Translations under genes and position numbers: made by a program
Source: RCIO01 sp040880025
Lineage (GTDB): Bacteria; Pseudomonadota; Alphaproteobacteria; Rhizobiales; Rhizobiaceae
Direction of reading: 5' to 3'
Assembly: GCA_040880025.1 (NCBI GenBank)
Contig: JBBDJD010000020.1
Location: forward strand, 124,001-188,000
Length of the DNA: 64,000 nt
In this document: positions 1-9,021 of the stretch, piece by piece
Numbering within the stretch: position 1 is the first letter of the stretch
Layout of the letters: each line of letters opens with the position of its first letter
The notes under the pieces: model-generated
What the model was told of the DNA's origin: nothing
Databases searched by the model: none
Seen by the model: the letters and a program-made list of their open reading frames with translations, nothing else

Positions 1-1
1 G

Positions 2-1219
2 GAACGGGCCGGCCAGCTTCTGGAGGAGGTGCAGATTTCGGAGCCCGCCGCGCGCCTGAGGCAATACCCGCATCAACTCTCCGGGGGTCAGCGCCAGCGC
101 GTGATGATAGCGATGGCGCTTGCCAACCGACCGGACATCCTGATCGCCGACGAACCGACGACCGCGCTCGACGTGACGGTGCAAGCGCAGATCCTGCATC
201 TCATCAAGGACCTGAAGGACAAGTACGGCATGGCGGTGATCCTGATCACCCATGACCTTACGATCGTCCGCCAGTTTTCCGAATACGTCTACGTGATGCA
301 GGACGGCGTGGTGCGCGAGCACAATGAGACGGAGGCGGTGTTCTCGGACCCGCGGCATGCCTACACGAAGAAGCTGCTCTCCGCGGAGCCGAAGGGGTCG
401 GCCAAGCCTATCTCCGACACGAGCCCCATCGTCCTTGAGGGCCGCAACGTGAACGTCACCTTCAAGCTGAGGCGCGGCGGCATGTTCAGGCCCGACTACT
501 TCGACCTCGTGGCCGTGAACAATCTCAACATGAACCTGAAGCGACATGAGACGCTGGGGCTGGTGGGGGAGAGCGGATCGGGAAAAACCACCCTTGGCCA
601 GGCACTCATCCGCCTGATCGAAAACCAGGGCGGCGAGATATACTTCGACGGCGAAGCGATCCATGGGCACGAGCGCGGCGACATGCGCCCGTTGCGCTCG
701 CGCATGCAGGTGGTTTTCCAGGACCCCTTCGCCTCGCTCAACCCGCGCATGTCGGTTCGCCAGATCATCGAGGAGGGGCTGATCGTCAACGGCATCGGCG
801 CCAACACGCGCGAGCGGGTCGATCGCGTGCGCCAGGCGCTCCGGGATGCCGGCCTGCCGGGCAATATTCTCAGCCGCTTCCCACACGAATTTTCCGGCGG
901 ACAGCGCCAGCGCATCGCCATTGCCCGGGCAATCGCGCTGGAGCCGGAATTCATCCTGCTCGACGAGCCTACCTCGGCTCTTGATCTGTCGGTGCAGGCC
1001 CAGATCATCGATCTGCTGCGCAAGCTGCAGGATGAGAAAGGCCTCTCCTACCTCTTCATCTCGCACGACCTGAAGGTCGTACGCGCATTGTGTCACCGGG
1101 TGATGGTGATGCAGTTCGGCAATATCGTCGAGGAAGGGCCGGTGGAGGAAGTGCTGTCCAATCCCAAGACAGACTATACGGCCCGGCTCGTCCGCGCCGC
1201 GTTCGAAATTGCCGCATGA
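2..1219 (+). CDS. ABC transporter, fused double ATP-binding subunit (peptide/alpha-galactoside type), 5' end outside window
   Basis: Two ATPase domains of the oligopeptide/dipeptide (DppD-DppF) class lie on one chain. The first enters the window just before its signature motif LSGGQRQRVMIAMAL and Walker B ILIADEP. The second has Walker A GESGSGKTT, signature FSGGQRQRIAIARAI and Walker B LLDEPTSALD. Such subunits power import of peptides or, in rhizobia, alpha-galactosides through the inner membrane. The frame is open to the first bases, so the N-terminus and the permease and binding-protein genes lie upstream. It ends at TGA 1217-1219, 17 nt before a GH4 glycosidase gene, which supports sugar import and an operon. 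The substrate is inferred from neighbours only. Confidence 0.93.
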   Translation, partial: ERAGQLLEEVQISEPAARLRQYPHQLSGGQRQRVMIAMALANRPDILIADEPTTALDVTVQAQILHLIKDLKDKYGMAVILITHDLTIVRQFSEYVYVMQDGVVREHNETEAVFSDPRHAYTKKLLSAEPKGSAKPISDTSPIVLEGRNVNVTFKLRRGGMFRPDYFDLVAVNNLNMNLKRHETLGLVGESGSGKTTLGQALIRLIENQGGEIYFDGEAIHGHERGDMRPLRSRMQVVFQDPFASLNPRMSVRQIIEEGLIVNGIGANTRERVDRVRQALRDAGLPGNILSRFPHEFSGGQRQRIAIARAIALEPEFILLDEPTSALDLSVQAQIIDLLRKLQDEKGLSYLFISHDLKVVRALCHRVMVMQFGNIVEEGPVEEVLSNPKTDYTARLVRAAFEIAA

Positions 1220-1236
1220 ACTTCGGAGAACGCAGA

Positions 1237-2607
1237 ATGAAATACCCGAAAATCGCCTTTGTCGGCGCCGGATCGTCAGTGTTCATGAAGAACGTCATCG
1301 GCGACGTCCTTCAGCAGCCGGCACTCGCGGGCTCCACCGTCGCCCTGATGGACACCAATCCAGAACGGTTGGAGGAAAGCGCCCTCATCGCCGCGAAGCT
1401 CGTGGCGACGCTGGACGTGCCTGCCAAGGTGGAGACCCACTCCGACCAGCGGGCCGCGCTCGAAGGCGCCGATTTCGTCATCGTCGCCTTCCAGATCGGC
1501 GGCTACGAGCCCTCGACGGTCATCGACTTCGAAGTACCGAAGAAATACGGCCTGCGCCAGACCATCGCCGACACGCTGGGCATCGGCGGCATCATGCGCG
1601 GACTGCGCACCGTGCCGCATCTGTGGGCGCTGTGCGAGGACATGCAGGCCGTCTGCCCCGAAGCGATCTTGCTGCAATATGTGAACCCGATGGCGATCAA
1701 CACCTGGGCAATCGCTGAGAAATACCCGCGGATCCGCCAGGTGGGCCTGTGTCATTCCGTGCAGGGCACTGCCTTCGAGCTGGCGCGCGACCTCGAGATT
1801 CCTCTGGACGAGATCCGATTCCGCGCCGCCGGCATCAACCACATGGCCTTCTACCTCAATTTCGAGCACAGGCAGGCCGACGGCAACTACCGCGACCTCT
1901 ACCCGGACCTCGTGCGCGGCTATCGCGAAGGCCGCTTTCCCAAGCCCAGCCACTGGAACCCGCGCTGCCCCAACAAGGTGCGCTACGAGATGCTCACCAG
2001 ACTCGGCTATTTCGTCACCGAAAGCTCGGAACACTTTGCCGAGTATGTGCCCTGGTTCATCAAGCACGACCGGCCGGACCTGATCGAGAAATTCGGTATT
2101 CCGCTGGATGAATACCCCACGCGTTGCGTCGAACAGATCGAGCGCTGGAAGACCCAAGCCGAGCAGTACCGCAAAGCCGAGCGCATCGAGGTCACGGAAA
2201 GCCATGAATACGCCTCCTCGATCATGAACTCGGTATGGACCGGCGAACCCTCGGTGATCTACGGCAACGTCGCCAACAAGGGCTACATCACTTCGCTGCC
2301 CGCAGGCTGCGCGGTCGAGGTGCCCTGCGTGGTGGACGCCAACGGCATCCAGCCCACGGTCATCGGCGAATTGCCGCCGCAGCTTATTGCTCTCATCCGC
2401 ACCAATCTCAACGTGCAGGAACTGACCGTCGCAGCCCTGACCGAAGAGAACCGCGAGCACATCTACCATGCGGCGATGATGGACCCGCATACCGGCGCCG
2501 AACTCGACCTCGACCAAATCTGGAGCCTGGTCGACGATCTGATTGCCGCTCATGGCGACATGCTGCCCGCATGGGCGCGCGGAAAGGCGAGACGGCAGGT
2601 GGCGTGA
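1237..2607 (+). CDS. Glycoside hydrolase family 4 (alpha-galactosidase/alpha-glucosidase type), NAD- and metal-dependent
   Basis: A 456-residue cytoplasmic enzyme starting MKYPKIAFVGAGSSVF. GH4 enzymes cleave alpha-glycosides by a redox-elimination mechanism using NAD+ and a divalent metal. The dinucleotide-binding glycine motif VGAGSS is at about residues 8-13. The metal-ligand Cys lies in GLCHSVQG, the metal-ligand His in AGINHMAFY, and a conserved Asn in YVNPMAINTW. I chose the ATG at 1237 because GGAG lies 8 nt upstream and the family N-terminus fits; a frame open further upstream overlaps the ATPase gene. It is probably co-transcribed with the ABC ATPase. A role like S. meliloti AgaL is likely, but alpha-glucosidase or alpha-glucuronidase specificity cannot be excluded. 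Confidence 0.92.
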   Translation: MKYPKIAFVGAGSSVFMKNVIGDVLQQPALAGSTVALMDTNPERLEESALIAAKLVATLDVPAKVETHSDQRAALEGADFVIVAFQIGGYEPSTVIDFEVPKKYGLRQTIADTLGIGGIMRGLRTVPHLWALCEDMQAVCPEAILLQYVNPMAINTWAIAEKYPRIRQVGLCHSVQGTAFELARDLEIPLDEIRFRAAGINHMAFYLNFEHRQADGNYRDLYPDLVRGYREGRFPKPSHWNPRCPNKVRYEMLTRLGYFVTESSEHFAEYVPWFIKHDRPDLIEKFGIPLDEYPTRCVEQIERWKTQAEQYRKAERIEVTESHEYASSIMNSVWTGEPSVIYGNVANKGYITSLPAGCAVEVPCVVDANGIQPTVIGELPPQLIALIRTNLNVQELTVAALTEENREHIYHAAMMDPHTGAELDLDQIWSLVDDLIAAHGDMLPAWARGKARRQVA

Positions 2608-2658
2608 GCCGCCAAGTCTCCGTGAAGCCTCCAGGTGTTTCCTCCCGCCAAGCGACTT

Positions 2659-2683
2659 GCCCGGCCTCGCGCCGGGCTTTTTT
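2659..2683 (+). terminator. Rho-independent terminator after the transporter/GH4 operon
   Basis: A perfect 7-bp stem (gcccggc at 2659-2665, gccgggc at 2671-2677) with a 5-nt loop is followed by six T. It lies 51 nt after the GH4 stop codon and just before the 3' end of the convergent halogenase gene. The T run supports termination of plus-strand transcripts only. Confidence 0.85.
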
Positions 2684-2688
2684 GACCC

Positions 2689-4230
2689 CTACCCTGTCTC
2701 GCGTACGCGCCTCAGGAATTCGCCGTGGCCCAGGGCCCTGAGGGAAGCGTGCTGGTACTCCCGCACGAGACCCTCATAGGTCTTGCGCGCAAAGGCCCGC
2801 AGAGCCGGCGTTCCTGCCATCTCCCGCTTTGCCGCGGCCCGGTCGAGCAGCCCCAGCCCGTCGAGGACAGGATAATAGAGCTGGGTCTCGATGTGCGGCA
2901 GGCCGTCGAGATAGTCGGCGAAGTGCTCGCGGCGCGGCATTTCCCGCCGCCAGTGGGCGATCCGTTCCTTCGTTTCGCCGTGGACGCGGTTGGCGCGTAC
3001 GTCGCGCCAAAAGGGAGTATCGTCGCGCTCGACCATGTAGTGCATGTTGACGAAGGTGCGGAAGTCGTCGACCTGGCGGCCGACGCGGCGATTATAATCA
3101 TCGCGGTCGGCCTGAGTCATTTGCGACGGCTGCTTCAGGAACCGGCCGGCAAACAGCATCATCTGCACGATGGTGCCGTGGATGGAGGTGGATTCGAGCG
3201 GCTCCAGAAAGCTTGAACTGAGCCCGACCGCAAGGCAGTTGCCGATCCATGGAGTCTCCAGCCGGCCGATCGAAAAGCGGATGTCGCCCCGCGCCTCGAT
3301 TTTGCGGCCCAGCGCGGCCTCCACCTCGGCGTGCGCCTGGTCGGGTGACAAGAAGGCATCCGAATAGACGTAGCCGCAGCCTAGCCGCGTCTGGGTCGGA
3401 ATCTGCCACATCCAGCCGGCGCTTCGCGCCCAGGCACGCGTATAGTTGGGAATGTCGTCGCCGTGCCCATGGTCGAGCCAGAACGGCAGCGCGCGGTTGA
3501 CCGGCAGTTCCCCGGCGTAGGATTTCCAGGCGGCGCCAAACTCCTTGACGATGATCTGCTTGCGGAAGCCGGTGGCGTCGATGAAGAAATCGCCTTCGAG
3601 CCGGCCGCCGTCGTCGAGCACCAGTGCCTCGATCCGGCCGCTCTCGCCGTTCCGTTCGATGCCGGAGACGAGCGCGTCGGCGATCTCGACACCCTTTGAT
3701 TTGCGGGCAAGGAATTTTCCGACCAGAGCCTGGTCGAAATGGAAGGCATAGTGGAACGGGCCGAGGGGCACGAGCGAACCGTCGGGTTTCCCCGCGTAGG
3801 GCGCCTTTCGCTTCTCCAGAAGCGGCTGGAACAGGTGCATGTCCTGCACCGGCTTGCCCGCCGCAACCGCATAGACGTTGAGATAGTCGCCCGGGGCGTC
3901 GGCAGGTGCGGCCACCACCTGATGCGGATCATCGATAGGGCCGTAATAGGTGAAGCCCTTCCGCCGCCAATCCTCATGCCGGATTCCGAGCTTCAGGCTC
4001 GCCTCGGTCTCGCGCAGGAACTCGAACTCGTCGATGTTGAAATATTTGAGCAGCACGCGGAAGGCGGCGGTGGTCGCCTCGCCGACGCCGACGGTCGGAA
4101 CCTTCGAGGATTCGACCACCGTTACCTTGGCGTCGAGCCCCTTGCGCCGTGCGCTGTCCTGGATGACGAAGGCGGCAATCCACCCCGCCGTGCCGCCGCC
4201 GACGATGACGAAACGGGCCTGTTCGTTCAT
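2689..4230 (-). CDS. Flavin-dependent halogenase, tryptophan halogenase family
   Basis: A 513-residue protein of the PF04820 type. N-terminal FAD-binding GGGTAGW is at residues 11-17. The halogenase signature WMWQIP is present. Lys80, in ASLKLGI, aligns by position with the catalytic Lys79 of PrnA. The PLEST segment matches the region of PrnA Glu346. These enzymes use FADH2, O2 and chloride or bromide to halogenate indoles or phenols. No flavin reductase partner is visible nearby. The start at 4230 places the glycine motif close to the N-terminus; an upstream in-frame codon adds 12 unlikely residues. It lies 90 nt downstream of the second GH4 gene on the same strand with no terminator between, so it is probably co-transcribed. 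The substrate is unknown. Confidence 0.85.
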   Translation of the reverse strand: MNEQARFVIVGGGTAGWIAAFVIQDSARRKGLDAKVTVVESSKVPTVGVGEATTAAFRVLLKYFNIDEFEFLRETEASLKLGIRHEDWRRKGFTYYGPIDDPHQVVAAPADAPGDYLNVYAVAAGKPVQDMHLFQPLLEKRKAPYAGKPDGSLVPLGPFHYAFHFDQALVGKFLARKSKGVEIADALVSGIERNGESGRIEALVLDDGGRLEGDFFIDATGFRKQIIVKEFGAAWKSYAGELPVNRALPFWLDHGHGDDIPNYTRAWARSAGWMWQIPTQTRLGCGYVYSDAFLSPDQAHAEVEAALGRKIEARGDIRFSIGRLETPWIGNCLAVGLSSSFLEPLESTSIHGTIVQMMLFAGRFLKQPSQMTQADRDDYNRRVGRQVDDFRTFVNMHYMVERDDTPFWRDVRANRVHGETKERIAHWRREMPRREHFADYLDGLPHIETQLYYPVLDGLGLLDRAAAKREMAGTPALRAFARKTYEGLVREYQHASLRALGHGEFLRRVRETG

Positions 4231-4320
4231 GGCTGCCGTTCCCGGTCCTCGGGGAAGATCGTACACCCGACGCTACCTGTCTGAACGTTCGTCACAAAGC
4301 CAACCGGAACAGAGAGCGAC

Positions 4321-5775
4321 CTAACCGTCCGCCTCCGCCTTCTGGCGCAACTCCTCGACCGAACGCGCTTCCCTGCGGGCGGTGCCCCGCCAGACGCGCG
4401 TTGCGACCTTCGATGCAACGGCTCTTTCCCTGGCGGCCGGTACGGCAGCGGCATATTGCGGCAGCCATTCGGCCTGAGCGACCACCATCTCGTCCACCAT
4501 GGCCCACACCTCGTCGGGCGTGCAGACCGCGCCGACCAGCGGGTCATGCAGCACCGCAAGCTTCAGCAGTTCGATGTCTCCGGCGACCGCCGCTTCGACC
4601 GCCATGCGCTGCACGGAGACGGATGCCGCGCAGGTTGCCGCGCAGGCGAGCGGCAGCGTGACGCCCTCCACCATGTTGATGCCGAAGCGATCGACAAAGC
4701 CGGGGCTTTCGACGATGGCGTCGTCCGGCAGGTTGGTGATGATGCCACCGTTCCTCACATTGAAATGGCCGCGATAGGTGCGCCCCGTTTCCCTGGCCTC
4801 GATGATCCAAGAGGCGTGCTCGGTGGTGCGGCGGTATTCGACGAGCGGCTGTTTCGCCTTGGCGAGGAATTCGGGGAAGTCGGTCTCAAACCAGTTGCGC
4901 TGCTCCGTGCAGTGGCGCAGATAACCGCCGGTCTCGCCGTGGATCCACTCGGTTGTGTCGATCCATTTTTCGATCTCTTCCGGCCGCTTGCGATACCACG
5001 GCAGGTATTCGGACAAGTGGCCGTTGCTTTCGGTCGAATAGACCCCAAAACGCTTCAAAACGTCGATGCGAAGCTTCTCCTGGCGAGAGTAGACCGGATG
5101 GCGCTCGAAGGCCGCGACGAGCTCGTCCTTTTCAACCTTCCGGCCTCTGGCGCGGATATCGACATACCAGGTCTGGTGATTGATGCCGCTGCAGACGTAG
5201 TCGAGTTCTTCGTCCTGTATCCCCAACACCTTGGCGATCTGCTGCGCGCCGTGCTGCACGCCATGGCAGAGCCCCACTGTGTTGACGCCGCCATATTCGA
5301 GCGCGGCCCAGACGTTCATAGCCATCGGATTGGCATAGTTGAGGAACAGCGCGTCGGGTTCGGCCACCTCGCGGATGTCCTTGCAGAAGTCGAGGATCAC
5401 CGGGATGTTGCGCTGACCGTACATGATGCCGCCCGCACAGAGCGTGTCGCCGACACACTGGTCGACGCCATATTTGAGCGGAATATCCACGTCGGTAGCG
5501 AAGGCTTGCAGCCCTCCGACGCGCACGCAGCTCATAATGTAGCGGGCCCCTTTCAGCGCCACCCGACGGTCGGTGGTGGCCGTAACCCTGGCTGGCAGTC
5601 CATTGACTGCGACGATCGTCTCGATGATCTGACGGATCATATCGAGATTGTGCCCGTTCACATCCGTCAGCGCGATCTCGATGCCGGCGAATTCGGGAAC
5701 CTTGAGCAGGTCCGAGACAAGAGTCTTGGTAAATCCGACCGATCCGGCGCCGATGATCGCGACCTTGAAAGACAT
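4321..5775 (-). CDS. Second glycoside hydrolase family 4 enzyme (alpha-galactosidase type)
   Basis: A 484-residue GH4 enzyme, paralogous to the one at 1237-2607. It has NAD-binding IIGAGSVGFT near the N-terminus, the metal-ligand Cys in GLCHGVQHG, the His in SGINHQTWY and Asn in LNYANPMAMN. The start at 5775 is set by a strong Shine-Dalgarno (CAGGAGGTTC, complement of 5781-5790). It is transcribed divergently from the AraC regulator gene and heads a two-gene unit with the halogenase. Two GH4 genes beside a dipeptide-type ABC importer and an AraC regulator recall agaL1/agaL2, agp and agpT of Sinorhizobium meliloti. Exact glycoside specificity is not readable from sequence. Confidence 0.92.
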   Translation of the reverse strand: MSFKVAIIGAGSVGFTKTLVSDLLKVPEFAGIEIALTDVNGHNLDMIRQIIETIVAVNGLPARVTATTDRRVALKGARYIMSCVRVGGLQAFATDVDIPLKYGVDQCVGDTLCAGGIMYGQRNIPVILDFCKDIREVAEPDALFLNYANPMAMNVWAALEYGGVNTVGLCHGVQHGAQQIAKVLGIQDEELDYVCSGINHQTWYVDIRARGRKVEKDELVAAFERHPVYSRQEKLRIDVLKRFGVYSTESNGHLSEYLPWYRKRPEEIEKWIDTTEWIHGETGGYLRHCTEQRNWFETDFPEFLAKAKQPLVEYRRTTEHASWIIEARETGRTYRGHFNVRNGGIITNLPDDAIVESPGFVDRFGINMVEGVTLPLACAATCAASVSVQRMAVEAAVAGDIELLKLAVLHDPLVGAVCTPDEVWAMVDEMVVAQAEWLPQYAAAVPAARERAVASKVATRVWRGTARREARSVEELRQKAEADG

Positions 5776-5855
5776 GCGCTGAACCTCCTGCAGGAACGCA
5801 ACCTGGGAATGTTGCAAACTAGTAGCCCCTGAGGGCGCTGCGGTGTAGAGAAAGC

Positions 5856-5882
5856 TTGTGCTGACGAGAGTAATTTTGTGCT
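5856..5882 (+). promoter_or_regulatory. Direct repeat TTGTGCT x2, candidate AraC-family binding half-sites
   Basis: The heptamer ttgtgct occurs at 5856-5862 and again at 5876-5882, exactly 20 nt apart, or two helical turns. This is the geometry of tandem half-sites used by AraC-family regulators. It lies between the divergent GH4 and AraC genes. The second copy overlaps the proposed GTG start of the regulator. That would allow autoregulation, or it could mean that the real start is the downstream ATG at 5911. Confidence 0.4.
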
Positions 5883-6855
5883 ATCGAAGCTGATAGAGCA
5901 TGGTCATGGCATGCGCCGGCTTGCGGCGCCGAAGGGCGACGTCGGCCTCTTCTGCATGGCAAGCGGCGTCGGCTATGAACTGCGCGTCAACGAGGTCTAT
6001 TCCTGGGACGGACTCCAGCGCGGAGACACACCTTTCGTCCTGATCCAGCACACGATCGATGGCGAGGGGCGACTCGACTATGCGGGTGCGGGGCATAAGC
6101 TTCGCGCGGGCGACACCATGCTTCTCACCTTCCCCCACGCCAACCGTTATTGGCTGGAGCGGGGCAAGAGCTGGGAGTATTTCTGGATCATCCTCACCGG
6201 CCGCGAGGCGCTGCGCCTGGCTGGTGCGATCCTCGCAGCGCGCGGGCCGATCCTGCGGCCGGGCGAAGCCGCCGTCGGCGAGTTGGCCGGCGCCTGCCTA
6301 GCCCTACTACAGGGCCGATCGGATATGGCTGGCGCGGTCTCCTCGGCCGCCTATACCGCCCTGATGGCGCTGCGCGATCACGTTTTCGGAAACGCTGCCG
6401 AGGCTGCGGTCTCCCCAGCACCGGTGCTACGCGCCGAGGCTTTCATCGAGAACAATCTGGCCGGGACTCTCGATGTCGGTACGCTCGCCCGAGCCGCGGG
6501 CCTGAGCCGCGCTCATTTCGTGCGCCTGTTCACTTCAGCGACCGGTCAGCCGCCATCTGGGTACGTGTTCGAAAAGCGGATGGACCGCGCGACGCGCATG
6601 CTGGTCGCCACCGACACGCCCATCAGTGCCGTCGCCGCGGCGTGCGGCTTCACCGACGCCAACTATTTTTCAAAAGTCTTTCGGCGCGCCAGGGGAACTT
6701 CACCTGGCGTGTTTCGCACTCGCGTCCGCGAGGGCCTGTCGATCGCCGAGTTCGGACCGGCTGCCAGCGAGGGGGCCGAACTACATGAAGGCTCTATTCA
6801 ATACGGCGTCATTCGCCGCAGGCGAGGAAAGTCATCAATCCCGCATCTGAGTTAG
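5878..6855 (+). CDS. AraC-family transcriptional regulator
   Basis: A 325-residue regulator. Roughly residues 10-130 form a cupin-like sugar-sensing domain. About residues 185-285 form the double helix-turn-helix, with LARAAGLSRAHFVRLFTSATG followed by ISAVAAACGFTDANYFSKVFRR, the classic AraC signature. The proposed start is GTG 5878 with GAGAG about 9 nt upstream; ATG 5911 is the alternative. It is divergent from the GH4-halogenase unit, so it is the likely activator of that unit and of the ABC/GH4 operon, as AgpT is for alpha-galactoside genes in S. meliloti. The activating sugar is inferred, not seen. Confidence 0.9.
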   Translation: MLSKLIEHGHGMRRLAAPKGDVGLFCMASGVGYELRVNEVYSWDGLQRGDTPFVLIQHTIDGEGRLDYAGAGHKLRAGDTMLLTFPHANRYWLERGKSWEYFWIILTGREALRLAGAILAARGPILRPGEAAVGELAGACLALLQGRSDMAGAVSSAAYTALMALRDHVFGNAAEAAVSPAPVLRAEAFIENNLAGTLDVGTLARAAGLSRAHFVRLFTSATGQPPSGYVFEKRMDRATRMLVATDTPISAVAAACGFTDANYFSKVFRRARGTSPGVFRTRVREGLSIAEFGPAASEGAELHEGSIQYGVIRRRRGKSSIPHLS

Positions 6856-7163
6856 TCGCGCAGGAGATCTAAGGACGTCATGACAAGCGGCAGCTATCGC
6901 CATGCTGATGTCGCGAAGCTGACCGCTAACGGCCCCGATGCTGCCAGTCGTTGGCCTACCTTGGTGGTATTACCGGGGCCTGCCCTCCGCCGCTCAACCG
7001 TGAGTGTATAATCCTCATCGCCGTCCACGACCAGAATGGGGCGCGACAGTTCAGTCGCACTTGACGACGCGGTGTCTGAACTCACCTACACCCAAATTCA
7101 ATCCAACCAGCATGTTCGCGTCACTCGCCCGAGATAGTTTACGCATCGAAGTAGGACGCCGAG
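6856..7163. other. Gene-poor stretch between AraC gene and HsdR remnant
   Basis: About 300 nt without a convincing gene. A 63-codon minus-strand frame (6894-7085) has no Shine-Dalgarno, no recognisable motif and an atypical composition, so I do not call it. Together with the fragment at 7164-7355 the strip looks like decayed DNA next to tRNA-Lys. Confidence 0.5.
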
Positions 7164-7355
7164 ATGCGCGACTTCCTCGTCGGCGTATTGGACGCCTACG
7201 CGGCTCGCAGCGAGAGCGTATTGTCGCTAACCAAGCTCGGCAACTACCTCACCGCCAGATACGGGACCATCGCCGACGCCAAGGCGAAGCTGGGCGACGT
7301 TGCCGGGATCAGGAAAGCGTTCGTGGACCTGCAGCGCGAGCTTTACGCGAATTGA
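7164..7355 (+). pseudogene. Probable remnant of the C-terminus of a type I restriction endonuclease R subunit (HsdR)
   Basis: The 63-codon frame ends with RYGTIADAKAKLGDVAG and then IRKAFVDLQRELYAN. As I remember the family, HsdR C-termini follow the pattern L..KYG...DA...LG....IR..F..FQ..LY, and the match is close over the whole tail. A stop codon (TAG) lies four codons before the ATG, and no other part of an hsd locus is present. It is therefore either a severed fragment or an independent small ORF. It sits about 100 nt from the 3' end of tRNA-Lys, a common integration site. The assignment is from memory of the family pattern. Confidence 0.45.
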
Positions 7356-7457
7356 GAGGGCGGCGGCAAATCCACAGCCCGTGGCGACCCGGTGGCGAGC
7401 CGATCGCTGTCGGTCAGATATGAACCGTCAGAAATCGCTATAACTCATTGAAAAGAT

Positions 7458-7533
<76 letters not shown>

Positions 7534-7741
7534 ATCGCGTTTCGTGCGGGTGATGCCGGCACGAAAGTGGGCGGTCTATAACCGCTGCCGCCACCGCTGT
7601 CCAGTGCCGCATGCGCACGCTGGATCAATTCGGGCAGCGGTCGCTATTGGCCCTCTTTCCGCCATGCCGGACCGCCATATATGTACCCGTTCCGGCGTGT
7701 TCCAGCGGCCGTCCGGGCCGCGGCCGGAAAAGGAGGAATTC

Positions 7742-7981
7742 ATGCTTCGCACGATCATCGTTGCAATTTTTCTGGCAGCCGCGCCGGCGACTGCCTTCGC
7801 CAATTCCTGTCCGTTGCTGATGGGCGAGATCGACGCCGCGCTGGAGACGGCTTCCTTGTCGGAGGCCGACAAGACCAGGGTGGAGGAACTGCGCGCTGAG
7901 GGCGAGCAGTTGCATCAGGCCGGCGACCATGCCGGCTCCGAGAGCGCCCTTGGGGAGGCCAAGGCGATCCTCGGAATCTGA
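7742..7981 (+). CDS. Small secreted protein of unknown function
   Basis: A 79-residue protein. MLRTIIVAIFLAAAPATAFA is a clear Sec signal peptide, probably cut after AFA, leaving a mature chain of about 59 residues with one Cys near its N-terminus (NSCPLL). The rest is acidic and helical (SEADKTRVEELRAEGEQLH). An excellent Shine-Dalgarno (aaaggagga) lies just upstream of the ATG. It resembles short periplasmic conserved hypotheticals of rhizobia. No function can be assigned. It stands alone between tRNA-Lys and the convergent phzF-like gene. Confidence 0.8.
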   Translation: MLRTIIVAIFLAAAPATAFANSCPLLMGEIDAALETASLSEADKTRVEELRAEGEQLHQAGDHAGSESALGEAKAILGI

Positions 7982-7989
7982 CGCCGGGC

Positions 7990-8907
7990 TCAGGCCCGCA
8001 ATATACCCTCGGCGGTCATGACCGCATGGCCGCCGATCCGCGCGCCCGTCGCCGCGCCGCCTTTCAGGTCTATTTCGAGCCTGAGCCGCGAGGGCCGCCC
8101 CATCTCCAGCCCCTGCTCCACCCAGCCCTGCCAGGCCCCGTCCGTCGGCTGGTCGAAGGTCAGGATGGCGCCCGAAAACGCCGCCAGTGCCGAACCCGTC
8201 GCCGGGTCCTCATAGCCCGCGCCGCCGCTGAACATGCGGGCATGGAAGGCGCAATCATGGCCGATGACATCGCGGCAATAGACATAGGCCGACGCCGGCA
8301 CGCCATTGCCGCGGTCGAGCGAGATTTCGTTCCAGGCCGCTGAGTTGAAACGCACCTTCGCCGCCGCTTCCAGCCCGTGCACGGGAATGGTGACATAGGG
8401 CACCCCGGCTGAAAACGCCGCCACGCGATGGTTCTCGAATCCGATCTCGTGCGGGCCAAGGCCAAGCGCCGCGCCGATCGCTTCCGGCGTCGCGCTCACC
8501 GCCAGCGGCTTTGCCAGCTGCGGCAGGTCGAACTCCGCGAAGATCCCGGCGCCGTTCGTCGTCACCACGCAGCGCACATCGCCGATCTTCTCCTCCAGGA
8601 CGAGGATCATCGTGTCGCGGCCGCCCTGCCCCAGCCCGCGCCCGAGCGCCAGCGAAACAGCCGTTCCCACGGTCGGATGACCGGCGAACGGCATCTCGAA
8701 ATTGGGCGTGAAGATGCGGATTTTCGCGGTGTGGCTGGCATTCTCGGCCGGCATGACGAAAACCGTCTCCGACAGGTTGAACTCACGCGCGATCGCCTGC
8801 ATCGCCTCGCCGTCCAGCCCGTCGCAGTCGTGCACGATCGCCAGCGGATTGCCAGCCAGAGGTTTCGTGGTGAAAACGTCGAGGATTTCGTAGCGTCTGT
8901 CGCTCAT
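7990..8907 (-). CDS. PhzF-family isomerase/epimerase
   Basis: A 305-residue protein of the PhzF (phenazine biosynthesis) fold, related to diaminopimelate epimerase. The N-terminus YEILDVFTTKPLAGNPLAIV and the NLSETVF segment are family hallmarks; Glu47 there corresponds to the catalytic Glu45 of PhzF. A second conserved block, GYEDPATGSALAAF, is near the C-terminus. I chose the ATG at 8907 because the family start aligns there; the frame is open 41 codons further but runs into the divergent exporter promoter. No other phenazine genes are present, so a role in phenazine synthesis is unlikely and the substrate is unknown. Confidence 0.9.
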   Translation of the reverse strand: MSDRRYEILDVFTTKPLAGNPLAIVHDCDGLDGEAMQAIAREFNLSETVFVMPAENASHTAKIRIFTPNFEMPFAGHPTVGTAVSLALGRGLGQGGRDTMILVLEEKIGDVRCVVTTNGAGIFAEFDLPQLAKPLAVSATPEAIGAALGLGPHEIGFENHRVAAFSAGVPYVTIPVHGLEAAAKVRFNSAAWNEISLDRGNGVPASAYVYCRDVIGHDCAFHARMFSGGAGYEDPATGSALAAFSGAILTFDQPTDGAWQGWVEQGLEMGRPSRLRLEIDLKGGAATGARIGGHAVMTAEGILRA

Positions 8908-9021
8908 TGCGCCTTCCTGGAGAACGGCTCGCCCAACATGGCCAAGAATTAATTTGTAATCGGCCGGAAAGGGCACGATTTTCAGGTCGAAGGGATCCGG
9001 GAAAGGAGCCATAGGCGTCCC

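Noticed and set aside
6894..7085. 63-codon minus-strand frame near the AraC gene
   Set aside because: No ribosome site, no motif and unusual composition; more likely chance or decayed DNA.
7990..8907. Phenazine biosynthesis locus
   Set aside because: Only the PhzF-type gene is present; no phzA-E or G homologues are nearby, so this is a generic PhzF-family enzyme.
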